Positions 1 to 6,408 of a stretch of DNA of 7,836 bases are shown here, one piece after another. Made by a program: the position numbers and the translations under genes. Location: NCBI GenBank assembly GCA_947461155.1, contig CANHKE010000049.1, positions 1-7,836 on the forward strand. The letters run 5' to 3'. Within the stretch, counting starts at the first letter, position 1. Every line of letters starts with the position of its first letter. Source of the stretch: Cytophagaceae bacterium (GTDB lineage: Bacteria > Bacteroidota > Bacteroidia > Cytophagales > Spirosomataceae). The notes beneath the pieces are model-generated. The model saw only the letters and a list, made by a program, of their open reading frames with translations. It did not search any database and was not told the DNA's origin.

Positions 1-241
1 CTTTAAGTTGAACTGTACCGAAGTCTGCGGTCGTGGTCACTTCGGTATGGCGATTACGGTATTCGTAGATGAGCCTGCTGATTACAAAAAATGGTGCGCT
101 GAACAAAAACCATTCTTGGCAACTAACCCGGCTTATTTGGCTAAAGTGCCTGAGAATTTAAAAGCGAAAGCGGCTAAATATATACCTGCTGAACCAATAG
201 CAGTAGATTCGACAGCTACAGAAGCTGTCAGTGTAAACTAA
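1..241 (+). CDS. coxB: Cytochrome c oxidase subunit II, C-terminal part (5' end outside window)
   Basis: The reading frame is open from the left edge (first whole codon at position 2) to the TAA at 239-241, leaving 79 visible residues, so the true start lies upstream. Visible residues 5-16 read CTEVCGRGHFGM, matching the second half of the CuA site of subunit II: two bridging cysteines (C5, C9), the histidine (H13) and the methionine (M16), with the glutamate between the cysteines as the usual backbone ligand. The first CuA histidine and the membrane anchor would be upstream. By family knowledge this periplasmic domain accepts electrons from cytochrome c and passes them to haem a. The tail after the site is about 60 residues, rich in A, K and P, and has no CxxCH, so there is no C-terminal cytochrome c domain as in caa3 enzymes. 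coxA follows after 33 bases. A 7-bp inverted repeat lies in the last codons. Confidence 0.95.
   Translation, partial: FKLNCTEVCGRGHFGMAITVFVDEPADYKKWCAEQKPFLATNPAYLAKVPENLKAKAAKYIPAEPIAVDSTATEAVSVN
211..229 (+). promoter_or_regulatory. Perfect 7-bp hairpin in the last codons of coxB
   Basis: GACAGCT (211-217) and AGCTGTC (223-229) are exact reverse complements around a 5-base loop, ending 9 bases before the coxB stop codon and 45 bases before the coxA start. No T-run follows, so it does not look like a terminator. It could act as an mRNA stability or processing element at the coxB-coxA junction, or it could be chance. The pairing is seen directly; the role is inference. Confidence 0.35.
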
Positions 242-274
242 TTATTCGAACAGAAGAAAGAAAAATATATTCCT

Positions 275-2161
275 ATGTCAACTGCAATTTCACACGCCGA
301 AGAAGTTCACACTCACGCTCACGAGCACGAGCATCATGAGCCAAATTTCATCCAGAAGTATATCTTCTCGGAAGACCACAAAACAATCGCGAAACAATAC
401 CTGATTATGGGTATTCTTTGGGCATTCGTTGGGGGATCCCTTTCGATTATGTTCCGTTTGCAATTGGGTTTCCCAGATATGCAATTGGAATGGTTGCGTC
501 CTATCTTAGGTTCTTGGATTGATGAGTCAGGTAAAATTGACAAAGAATTTTATTTGGCTTTAGTGACGATGCACGGAACCATCATGGTATTCTTTGTATT
601 GACAGCTGGTTTATCAGGAACTTTCTCCAACTTTTTGATCCCATTGCAAATTGGTGCACGTGATATGGCCTCAGGATTCATTAACATGTTATCCTTTTGG
701 TTCTTCTTCTTGTCATCAGCAATCATGTTCTCATCCTTGTTTATTGAAACAGGTCCTGCATCCGGTGGCTGGGTAATCTACCCACCTTTAAGTGCATTAC
801 CTCAAGCAATGCCAGGTTCTGGATTAGGTATGACGCTTTGGTTAACATCGATGGCATTCTTTATTGTGTCTTCATTGATGGGTGGTATTAATTACATTTG
901 TACGATCATCAACTTACGTACACGTGGAATGACGTTCACCAAAATGCCATTAACCATTTGGTCATTCTTCTTTACAGCCATTTTGGGTCTATTGTCTTTC
1001 CCAGTATTGTTATCCGCTGCGTTATTGTTGATCTTCGACCGTAGCTTCGGTACATCATTCTACTTGTCTGAAATTTACATTCAGGGTCAGGCATTACCAA
1101 ACGTGGGTGGTTCGCCGATTTTATACCAACACTTATTCTGGTTCTTAGGTCACCCTGAGGTATACATCGTTTTGTTACCAGCATTGGGTATGACATCTGA
1201 GGTAATCGCAACGAATGCACGTAAGCCAATCTTTGGTTACCGTGCGATGATTGGTTCGATGATGGGTATTACTGTTTTGGCCTTTATCGTTTGGGCACAC
1301 CACATGTTTGTAACCGGAATGAATCCGTTCTTAGGTTCGGTATTTATGTTCTTAACATTGATTATTGCGGTACCTTCAGCGGTAAAAGCGTTTAACTACA
1401 TTACAACTCTTTGGAAAGGTAATCTAATCTTTACGCCAGCGATGTTGTTCTCAATTGGACTTGTATCCTTGTTTATTTCTGGTGGTGTAACGGGTATCAT
1501 TTTAGGTAACTCGGCATTGGACATCAACTTACACGATACCTATTTCGTTGTGGCTCACTTTCACTTAGTAATGGGCTCAGCTTCATTCTTCGGCTTGATG
1601 GCTGGTGTATATCACTGGTTCCCGAAGATGTTTGGTCGCATGATGAATAAAAAACTTGGTTATATTCACTTCTGGGCAACTTTTGCTGGTGTTTACGCCG
1701 TTTTCTTCCCAATGCACTATACAGGTATTGCTGGTTTCCCACGTCGTTATTATTCATTTACGGCATTAGGAAATGATGGCGAAACTGCGTTTACGGATTT
1801 GAATCAATTCATTACAATTGCGGCTATTTTAACGTTCTCGTCGCAAGCTATTTTCTTCTTCAACTTCTTCTACTCAATTTTCAAAGGGAAGAAAGCCACG
1901 GAGAATCCATGGAATTCAAATACATTAGAGTGGACAACGCCAATTGAACCAGGTCACGGAAACTGGCCAGGTGAAATTCCAGCCGTATACCGCTGGCCTT
2001 ATGACTATTCGAAGCCAGGTGCGGCAGCGGATTTCATTCCACAAAACGTTCCTTTCTCCGCAACTCCTGAATCGAATCTTCCAGAGGAGAATGAGGAAAT
2101 GGCAAAAGAAAAAGCAATCGAAAGTTTGTTAGCTGCTCAAAACGAGAGTTACAACCGATAG
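275..2161 (+). CDS. coxA: Cytochrome c oxidase subunit I (aa3-type, haem-copper oxidase A1 class)
   Basis: This 628-residue, multi-pass membrane protein is the catalytic subunit that reduces O2 to water and pumps protons. All metal ligands can be placed: H100 (TMHGT) and H430 for haem a, H428 (AHFH) for haem a3, and H293, H342 and H343 for CuB, with Y297 in GHPEVY as the expected His-Tyr cross-link partner. E295 of HPE marks the A1 class. Proton-channel residues are also present: D130 with N119 and N137 (D channel) and K371 in IIAVPSAVK (K channel). H420-D421 and the RR pair at 490-491 near the haem propionates are present too. The N-terminus is unusually histidine-rich (seven His in residues 7-21). 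The C-terminal tail of roughly 85 residues carries the motifs HGNWPGEIP and YRWPYDYS, which I associate with Bacteroidota versions. The ATG at 275 follows a purine-rich, A/T-rich leader without a consensus ribosome site. A strong terminator-like hairpin follows 12 bases after the stop. Confidence 0.98.
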   Translation: MSTAISHAEEVHTHAHEHEHHEPNFIQKYIFSEDHKTIAKQYLIMGILWAFVGGSLSIMFRLQLGFPDMQLEWLRPILGSWIDESGKIDKEFYLALVTMHGTIMVFFVLTAGLSGTFSNFLIPLQIGARDMASGFINMLSFWFFFLSSAIMFSSLFIETGPASGGWVIYPPLSALPQAMPGSGLGMTLWLTSMAFFIVSSLMGGINYICTIINLRTRGMTFTKMPLTIWSFFFTAILGLLSFPVLLSAALLLIFDRSFGTSFYLSEIYIQGQALPNVGGSPILYQHLFWFLGHPEVYIVLLPALGMTSEVIATNARKPIFGYRAMIGSMMGITVLAFIVWAHHMFVTGMNPFLGSVFMFLTLIIAVPSAVKAFNYITTLWKGNLIFTPAMLFSIGLVSLFISGGVTGIILGNSALDINLHDTYFVVAHFHLVMGSASFFGLMAGVYHWFPKMFGRMMNKKLGYIHFWATFAGVYAVFFPMHYTGIAGFPRRYYSFTALGNDGETAFTDLNQFITIAAILTFSSQAIFFFNFFYSIFKGKKATENPWNSNTLEWTTPIEPGHGNWPGEIPAVYRWPYDYSKPGAAADFIPQNVPFSATPESNLPEENEEMAKEKAIESLLAAQNESYNR

Positions 2162-2173
2162 ATCCATCAAATG

Positions 2174-2220
2174 AAGGGGATGCATCGAAATGAAATTCAT
2201 TTGGATGCATCCCTTTTTTT
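2174..2220 (+). terminator. Intrinsic terminator or attenuator between coxA and ctaA
   Basis: Bases 2174-2193 pair with 2197-2216 around a 3-base loop: 19 of 20 positions pair, including one G-T wobble, with a single G/G mismatch at 2187/2203. The core GGGATGCATC (2177-2186) pairs perfectly with GATGCATCCC. A run of seven T (2214-2220) ends the structure, as expected for Rho-independent termination on the plus strand. The opposite strand lacks a T-run, so it is one-directional. It begins 12 bases after the coxA stop and ends 9 bases before the ctaA ATG. That leaves almost no room for a separate promoter, so partial read-through is the likely way the downstream genes are transcribed from upstream. 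Confidence 0.85.
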
Positions 2221-2229
2221 ATCCCCAAA

Positions 2230-3123
2230 ATGGCCTTTAGAAGATTTGCAATCCTATCCATTGTAAGCATTTATTTGCTTATCCTAGCTGGCGGAATCGT
2301 TCGCAGCACAGGATCGGGAATGGGATGTCCTGATTGGCCTAAATGTTTTGGTCGGTTTATCCCGCCTACTCAAGCCTCTGAATTGCCATTACATTATGAG
2401 GTTATCTACAAGGAAAAACTACATGGAGAAGTGCTATTTAATCCAACCAAAACTTGGATCGAATACATCAACCGGTTAATTGGTGCCGTTACTGGACTCA
2501 TCGTTTTTATCACCTGCATTTTGGCCTATAAAATAGGTCGTAAGGTCTTTTTACCAAGCGTCGCAGCCTTTGTATTGGTTTTAGCGAATGCTATACTTGG
2601 CAAATACGTCGTAGACTCTTTCTTGCTTCCCGGCGTCGTGACCACCCACATGTTATTGTCGATTGGAGTGCTCTATTTTTTAATAAAAGCGTTAAACAAT
2701 CAGACTGATTCTGAGGTTATCATTTCACCAACTAGAAATTGGATTGTCTTAAATTTAGTTGTTGTACTCATTCAGATTTTATTAGGGACGCAAGTTCGGG
2801 AGAACATGGACCATGTCATCCTAGAGCTTGGTGAAACAGCAAAAGATCAATGGGTAAATGCATTGGATTGGGTTTACATAGCACATCGAAGCTTTTCTTG
2901 GATTTTGCTAATCAGTCACCTCATCCTATGGCGTAAATTAAGCGCTGAACCTTTTCAAAATTACCGATATGGGTTATTGATACTGATTGGGATTTCCTTC
3001 TTTACGGGGGTATTGATGGCTTACTTTGCATTACCCATCGGAAGTCAAGCAGTCCATTTATTGATTTCATTAATTCTCATAGGCTGGCATATGCAACTAT
3101 TTGTACAGACTAAAAACGCTTAG
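2230..3123 (+). CDS. ctaA: Haem A synthase (CtaA/Cox15 family)
   Basis: CtaA oxidises the C8 methyl of haem O to the formyl group of haem A, needed by CoxA. The 297-residue protein has eight predicted membrane segments (about 6-24, 82-100, 108-125, 138-154, 171-187, 213-233, 247-265, 271-289), the usual two four-helix repeats. The first outer loop holds GGIVRSTGSGMGCPDWPKC with the cysteine pair C33/C39 typical of the family. Candidate haem-ligand histidines are H140 (THML), H219 (AHR) and H276 (VHLL). E78 in EYINR matches the catalytic glutamate, but the position three residues later, histidine in the Bacillus enzyme, is N81. I believe this Asn variant also occurs in other lineages. The ATG at 2230 is the first workable in-frame start after the terminator hairpin; its 9-base leader shows no ribosome site. 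The stop directly abuts the ctaB ATG. Confidence 0.95.
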   Translation: MAFRRFAILSIVSIYLLILAGGIVRSTGSGMGCPDWPKCFGRFIPPTQASELPLHYEVIYKEKLHGEVLFNPTKTWIEYINRLIGAVTGLIVFITCILAYKIGRKVFLPSVAAFVLVLANAILGKYVVDSFLLPGVVTTHMLLSIGVLYFLIKALNNQTDSEVIISPTRNWIVLNLVVVLIQILLGTQVRENMDHVILELGETAKDQWVNALDWVYIAHRSFSWILLISHLILWRKLSAEPFQNYRYGLLILIGISFFTGVLMAYFALPIGSQAVHLLISLILIGWHMQLFVQTKNA

Positions 3124-3972
3124 ATGGCCAACATAAAACCTTATATCGCCCTGTTGAAATCTAGACTATCGATAACGGTAGCCTTTTCGGGTACGTTCGG
3201 CTATATATTAGCCCCAGGTACGCATTCAGCATGGGGTATATTTCTAATTTCATTAGGAGGATTTTTACTCACTGGTGCTGCGAATATTGTCAATCAATTA
3301 AAGGAAATTGAATTTGATAAGTTAATGAAGCGCACCGCCAAACGCCCATTACCTACCCAGACGCTCCAGCCTAAACAAGCGCAAATGTACGGACTTGTGG
3401 TTGCCGCCACAGCCATGTTAATCTTGTTAAGTTTTAACTGGAAAGCAGCTTCTATCGGATTACTATCCTACATCTTGTATGGGTATGTGTACACGCCCTT
3501 AAAGCGCGTGGGTCCAATCTCCGTATTTGTAGGTGCCTTTCCAGGAGCATTCCCTCCGATGATTGGATGGTTGGCAGCCACAGGTCATTTTGGCTGGGAG
3601 CCAGGCATTCTATTTGCCATTCAATTTTTCTGGCAGTTTCCTCATTTTTGGGCAATTGCGTGGGTTGCAGATGCGGATTACCAAAAAGCAGGATTCAAGA
3701 TGCTTCCCAATGGAGGCAAAAAAGATTTAAAAACAGCGTTTACGATTATGATCTACACCTTGTTTTTAATCCCACTGGGATTCTTACCTTATTTGATGCA
3801 CATGACAGGCATTACATCAACAATTATTGCGGTCACTGCGGGAATCTTATTTTTAAGTCAGACGTTTTATTTGATGATGAAACCCACCGACAAAGCGGCC
3901 CGGTGGATGATGTTTGGCTCGTTTATTTATTTGTTAGTCGTTCAAATTGCCTTTTTATTTGATAAAGCTTAA
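3124..3972 (+). CDS. ctaB: Protohaem IX farnesyltransferase (haem O synthase)
   Basis: CtaB (Cox10/CyoE; UbiA prenyltransferase superfamily) adds a farnesyl group to haem B to give haem O, the substrate of CtaA. The 282-residue protein is hydrophobic with about nine membrane segments. The prenyl-diphosphate/Mg motif is at residues 54-77 (N54, N57-Q58, E61, E63, D65, then MKRTAKRPLP). The family's usual DxxxD-type cluster is partly replaced by glutamates, as I recall for Bacteroidota relatives. Other family marks are YTPLKR (123-128), GAFPGAFPPMIGW (137-149) and the second acidic loop DADYQKAGFKMLP (183-195). The start codon immediately follows the ctaA stop (TAG then ATG), so the two genes of haem A synthesis are very likely translationally coupled. 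The next gene begins 3 bases after the stop. Confidence 0.96.
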   Translation: MANIKPYIALLKSRLSITVAFSGTFGYILAPGTHSAWGIFLISLGGFLLTGAANIVNQLKEIEFDKLMKRTAKRPLPTQTLQPKQAQMYGLVVAATAMLILLSFNWKAASIGLLSYILYGYVYTPLKRVGPISVFVGAFPGAFPPMIGWLAATGHFGWEPGILFAIQFFWQFPHFWAIAWVADADYQKAGFKMLPNGGKKDLKTAFTIMIYTLFLIPLGFLPYLMHMTGITSTIIAVTAGILFLSQTFYLMMKPTDKAARWMMFGSFIYLLVVQIAFLFDKA

Positions 3973-3975
3973 ATC

Positions 3976-4554
3976 ATGAAAACAGAACAAGAATTATTAG
4001 AAGCGCAAGCGCCTCGTTCCGTGAATCCAAAAATATTCACGATGTGGTTGTTTATTGTTTCCATCGTAATGCTCTTTGCGGCCTTTACAAGTGCGTATTT
4101 GGTTAGAAAAGCAGAAGGAAACTGGGTAGAATTTAAACTCCCTAATTTATTTTATTATAGTACAGGAGTCTTAATTGCAAGTAGTATTTCGATGCATGCC
4201 GCATTAATTGCTGCAAAAAAAGACCAATTTAATGCCCTTAGATTAAGTATTTCTATTACTTTTGTGCTCGGATTGCTCTTTTTAGTTATGCAATATTACG
4301 GTTGGGCTCAACTCGTTGAGATGAACGTTTATTTTGTAGGTAATCCGTCAGGTTCTTTTGTTTATGTTTTTTCAGGTTTGCACGGTCTACACCTAGTCTC
4401 TGGATTAGTCGTTTTATTAGTTGCCTTAGTAGCCGCGTTTCGCTTGAGAATCAATGCAAAAGCCTTAACACAGATTAAGATTTGTTCCACCTATTGGCAT
4501 TTTTTAGATGCATTATGGGTTTATTTATTTATTTTTTTATTGATTAACAATTAA
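3976..4554 (+). CDS. Short subunit III paralogue of cytochrome c oxidase
   Basis: This 192-residue protein has five predicted membrane segments (about 20-42, 62-80, 91-107, 127-153, 173-190), like five-helix bacterial subunit III proteins. The family marks are near the C-terminus: FSGLHGLHLVSG (132-143) and TYWHFLDALWVYLFIF (172-187). These match the FHGxHVxSG and YWHFVDxxWVF blocks of subunit III. In the third helix the LxxQxxEW motif of subunit III reads MQYYGW: Q106 and W110 are kept but the glutamate position is G109. It is therefore a diverged partner of the longer subunit III encoded just downstream. The ATG is 3 bases after ctaB. By family knowledge subunit III supports proton uptake and stability of subunit I; whether this copy enters the same complex is inference. 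Confidence 0.9.
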   Translation: MKTEQELLEAQAPRSVNPKIFTMWLFIVSIVMLFAAFTSAYLVRKAEGNWVEFKLPNLFYYSTGVLIASSISMHAALIAAKKDQFNALRLSISITFVLGLLFLVMQYYGWAQLVEMNVYFVGNPSGSFVYVFSGLHGLHLVSGLVVLLVALVAAFRLRINAKALTQIKICSTYWHFLDALWVYLFIFLLINN

Positions 4555-4564
4555 GTTTATACCT

Positions 4565-5332
4565 ATGTCAGTAGCACACGCTGCCCCAGCGGTTCCAGAA
4601 AATTTAGCATGGCAAGGAGGTTCAGAGCCTCTTAAAGCTAGTTATGGAAAATTGATGATGTGGTTTTTCCTATTATCGGATACCTTCACATTCTCAGCCT
4701 TATTAATTACGTACGGAATGATTCGTTTTAGCCAACCAGCTTGGCAAGGAACACCGGATACGTTTTATTTCTCAACTGCGCACTGGCCAATTCCAGAGAA
4801 GGTATTTGAGGCGGTTCCATTTTTACACGGGATGTCTTTACCTTTAGTTTTCGTAGGTATCATGACCTTTATTTTGATTGCTTCTTCGGTAACGATGGTA
4901 TTGGCTGTAGAAGCTGGTCACCGTGGGGATCGCAAGGATGTTGAAAAATGGATGCTTTGGACAATCGTAGGTGGTTTCACCTTCCTAGGCTCTCAAGCAT
5001 GGGAGTGGACGCACTTTATCCACGGTCCTGAAGATTTATCGATTGCCGCTAAGCAAGTGATTGATGGCGTTATTTCGCCGATTGAGGGAGCTAATTTGGT
5101 TCGTAACCCATATGGTCCTCCTGCATTTGCTGATCTATTTTTCTTTATCACCGGATTCCACGGAACGCACGTATTTTCAGGTGTGATCTTAAATATCCTT
5201 ATTTTCTTTAATGCAGCTACGGGCGTTTATGAGCGTAGAGGTCATTATGAGATGGTTGAGAAAGTTGGCCTTTACTGGCACTTTGTTGACTTGGTTTGGG
5301 TATTCGTATTTACCTTCTTCTATTTAGTTTAA
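4565..5332 (+). CDS. coxC: Cytochrome c oxidase subunit III
   Basis: The 255-residue protein has five predicted membrane helices (about 29-53, 91-115, 129-147, 186-215, 230-254), the form lacking the first two helices of mitochondrial subunit III. Diagnostic blocks are LGSQAWEW (141-148) with the conserved membrane glutamate E147, FITGFHGTHVFSG (194-206) with H199 and H202, and LYWHFVDLVWVFVFTFFY (237-254). It is longer than the preceding paralogue mainly through a loop at about 54-88 and a segment between helices 3 and 4 (about 150-185). It lies 10 bases after the paralogue with a short A/T-rich leader (4555-4564), and the nine bases around its start, CCTATGTCA, are identical to those at the start of coxA. 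It is the best candidate for the canonical subunit III of the CoxA enzyme. Confidence 0.95.
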   Translation: MSVAHAAPAVPENLAWQGGSEPLKASYGKLMMWFFLLSDTFTFSALLITYGMIRFSQPAWQGTPDTFYFSTAHWPIPEKVFEAVPFLHGMSLPLVFVGIMTFILIASSVTMVLAVEAGHRGDRKDVEKWMLWTIVGGFTFLGSQAWEWTHFIHGPEDLSIAAKQVIDGVISPIEGANLVRNPYGPPAFADLFFFITGFHGTHVFSGVILNILIFFNAATGVYERRGHYEMVEKVGLYWHFVDLVWVFVFTFFYLV

Positions 5333-5351
5333 TCTTAACATTGATTTATAT

Positions 5352-5666
5352 ATGGCTTCGCACGTAGCTCACGAAACCTCTGAAAAGGAAATTCCAGCAC
5401 CTAATACAGGTGCTATTTGGAAAACATTTTGGATCTTATTGATTCTAACTGCAATTGAATTCGTCATTGCATTTACCATGCCAGCAAACACCTTGCGTGT
5501 GGCAATCTTTTGCGGCATGACGATTGTCAAAGCATTTTACATCGTAGGTGAATTCATGCACTTAAAGCATGAAGTAAAATCACTTATTTGGATGATTTTA
5601 ATTCCTACCCTTTTTGTGGTATGGCTTTTGATCGCATTGATTTACGAAGGCGGTCACATGTATTAA
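5352..5666 (+). CDS. Cytochrome c oxidase subunit IV (prokaryotic COX4 family)
   Basis: This 104-residue protein has three membrane segments (about 24-42, 47-66, 77-98) after a polar N-terminal stretch containing two histidines. The block VKAFYIVGEFMHLKHE (59-74) is the hallmark of small bacterial subunit IV proteins (CtaF/CoxD/CyoD-like, COX4_pro), and length and position after subunit III agree. It is a non-catalytic subunit thought to stabilise the CuB region of subunit I. The ATG at 5352 follows a 19-base A/T-rich leader without a ribosome-site consensus. The gap to the following sco gene is 21 bases. Confidence 0.9.
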   Translation: MASHVAHETSEKEIPAPNTGAIWKTFWILLILTAIEFVIAFTMPANTLRVAIFCGMTIVKAFYIVGEFMHLKHEVKSLIWMILIPTLFVVWLLIALIYEGGHMY

Positions 5667-5687
5667 TAGGGTTACTCCTACATCAAA

Positions 5688-6407
5688 ATGAATAAAAAGA
5701 CAGGCATTTTATTAATGACATTAATAGTGCCTGTCTTTATCTATTTAGGCCTAAAGCTATTTGGCGAAAACCATTATACACTTCCACGTTACATTCCGGC
5801 AATTGATTCCACCACCGGGGAAATCAAAATGGCCAAACGCCTGCATCAGCGCTGGAATGAATCTGAGTTCGATACCGTATTCCAAACGATTCCTGCATTT
5901 GAATTAACGAATGAACAAGGTAACGTTTTTACATCTGAGGATTTAAAAGGCAAAATCTATGTGGCCAATTTCTTTTTCACGCGTTGCGGTACCATTTGTC
6001 CAAAAATAACGTCTCAAGTTAGTCGGGCAACCGACACCTTTGTCCAAGACAAAGACATCCATTTTATTTCCATTTCCGTCGATCCCAAATACGATAGGGC
6101 CGATAAATTAACTGCCTATGCGAAACGATTTGATGCAGATTCAACGCGTTGGACTTTTTTAACAGGTGAGAAAAAAGCCATTTACCCACTGATTTTAAAA
6201 GGCTTCCATGTCCCTTTAGCGGATGCATCTGAATATGACGCGGCCGTCAAAAATCCAGACGAAACATTTATCCATTCCGAACGTTTAGTATTGGTGGATA
6301 AAGAAGGTGTGATAAGAGGCTTTTATGATGGCACGAATAAAAAAGAGGTAGACCGACTAATCGTTGAGATTAAAGTATTGAAAAATATATATTCCATAGC
6401 AAAATAA
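5688..6407 (+). CDS. sco: SCO1/SenC-family copper chaperone for cytochrome oxidase
   Basis: SCO proteins bind copper through CxxxC plus a distant histidine and help build the CuA site of subunit II. The 239-residue protein has one N-terminal membrane anchor (about 6-24, preceded by two lysines) and a thioredoxin-fold domain facing the periplasm. FFFTRCGTICPKI (95-107) supplies C100 and C104, and H196 in FIHSERLVLVDKEG is the third ligand. The ISISVDPKYD block (127-136) is also typical. The motif is CGTICP where many relatives have CPTICP or similar, so the first proline is replaced by glycine. M1 is preferred because it gives the lysine-rich start of the anchor. M10 is an alternative and lies within a long hairpin formed by codons 3 to 17. 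The DUF420 gene starts one base after the stop. Confidence 0.94.
   Translation: MNKKTGILLMTLIVPVFIYLGLKLFGENHYTLPRYIPAIDSTTGEIKMAKRLHQRWNESEFDTVFQTIPAFELTNEQGNVFTSEDLKGKIYVANFFFTRCGTICPKITSQVSRATDTFVQDKDIHFISISVDPKYDRADKLTAYAKRFDADSTRWTFLTGEKKAIYPLILKGFHVPLADASEYDAAVKNPDETFIHSERLVLVDKEGVIRGFYDGTNKKEVDRLIVEIKVLKNIYSIAK
5696..5738 (+). promoter_or_regulatory. Long hairpin within the first codons of sco
   Basis: AAAGACAGGCA (5696-5706) is an exact reverse complement of TGCCTGTCTTT (5728-5738). The stem continues with a T-G wobble (5707/5727) and a T-A pair (5708/5726), and after a 2-base bulge ATTAAT (5711-5716) pairs with ATTAAT (5720-5725) around loop GAC. That makes about 19 pairs starting 5 bases after the ATG. 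A weak T-rich tract (TCTTTATCTATTT) follows. It resembles an attenuator or a structure limiting ribosome entry at sco. Pairing is seen in the sequence; function is inferred. Confidence 0.5.
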
Positions 6408-6408
6408 C

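Noticed and set aside
972..1229. 85-codon minus-strand open frame inside coxA, along with other antisense frames in coxA, ctaB and the DUF420 gene
   Set aside because: They lie fully opposite well-supported genes, show no recognisable motifs and have no start context; they are shadows of the real coding frames.
2034..2270. Minus-strand 78-codon frame across the coxA-ctaA junction
   Set aside because: It runs through the terminator hairpin and the coding ends of both neighbours; its composition is explained by those features.
3567..3962. 131-codon plus-strand frame within ctaB
   Set aside because: It is an out-of-frame overlap with a clear CtaB protein; the product has no coherent hydrophobic pattern or known motif.
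4614..4620. AAGGAGG resembling a perfect Shine-Dalgarno sequence
   Set aside because: It lies inside coxC with no suitable start codon after it, and the other genes here do not use such sites.
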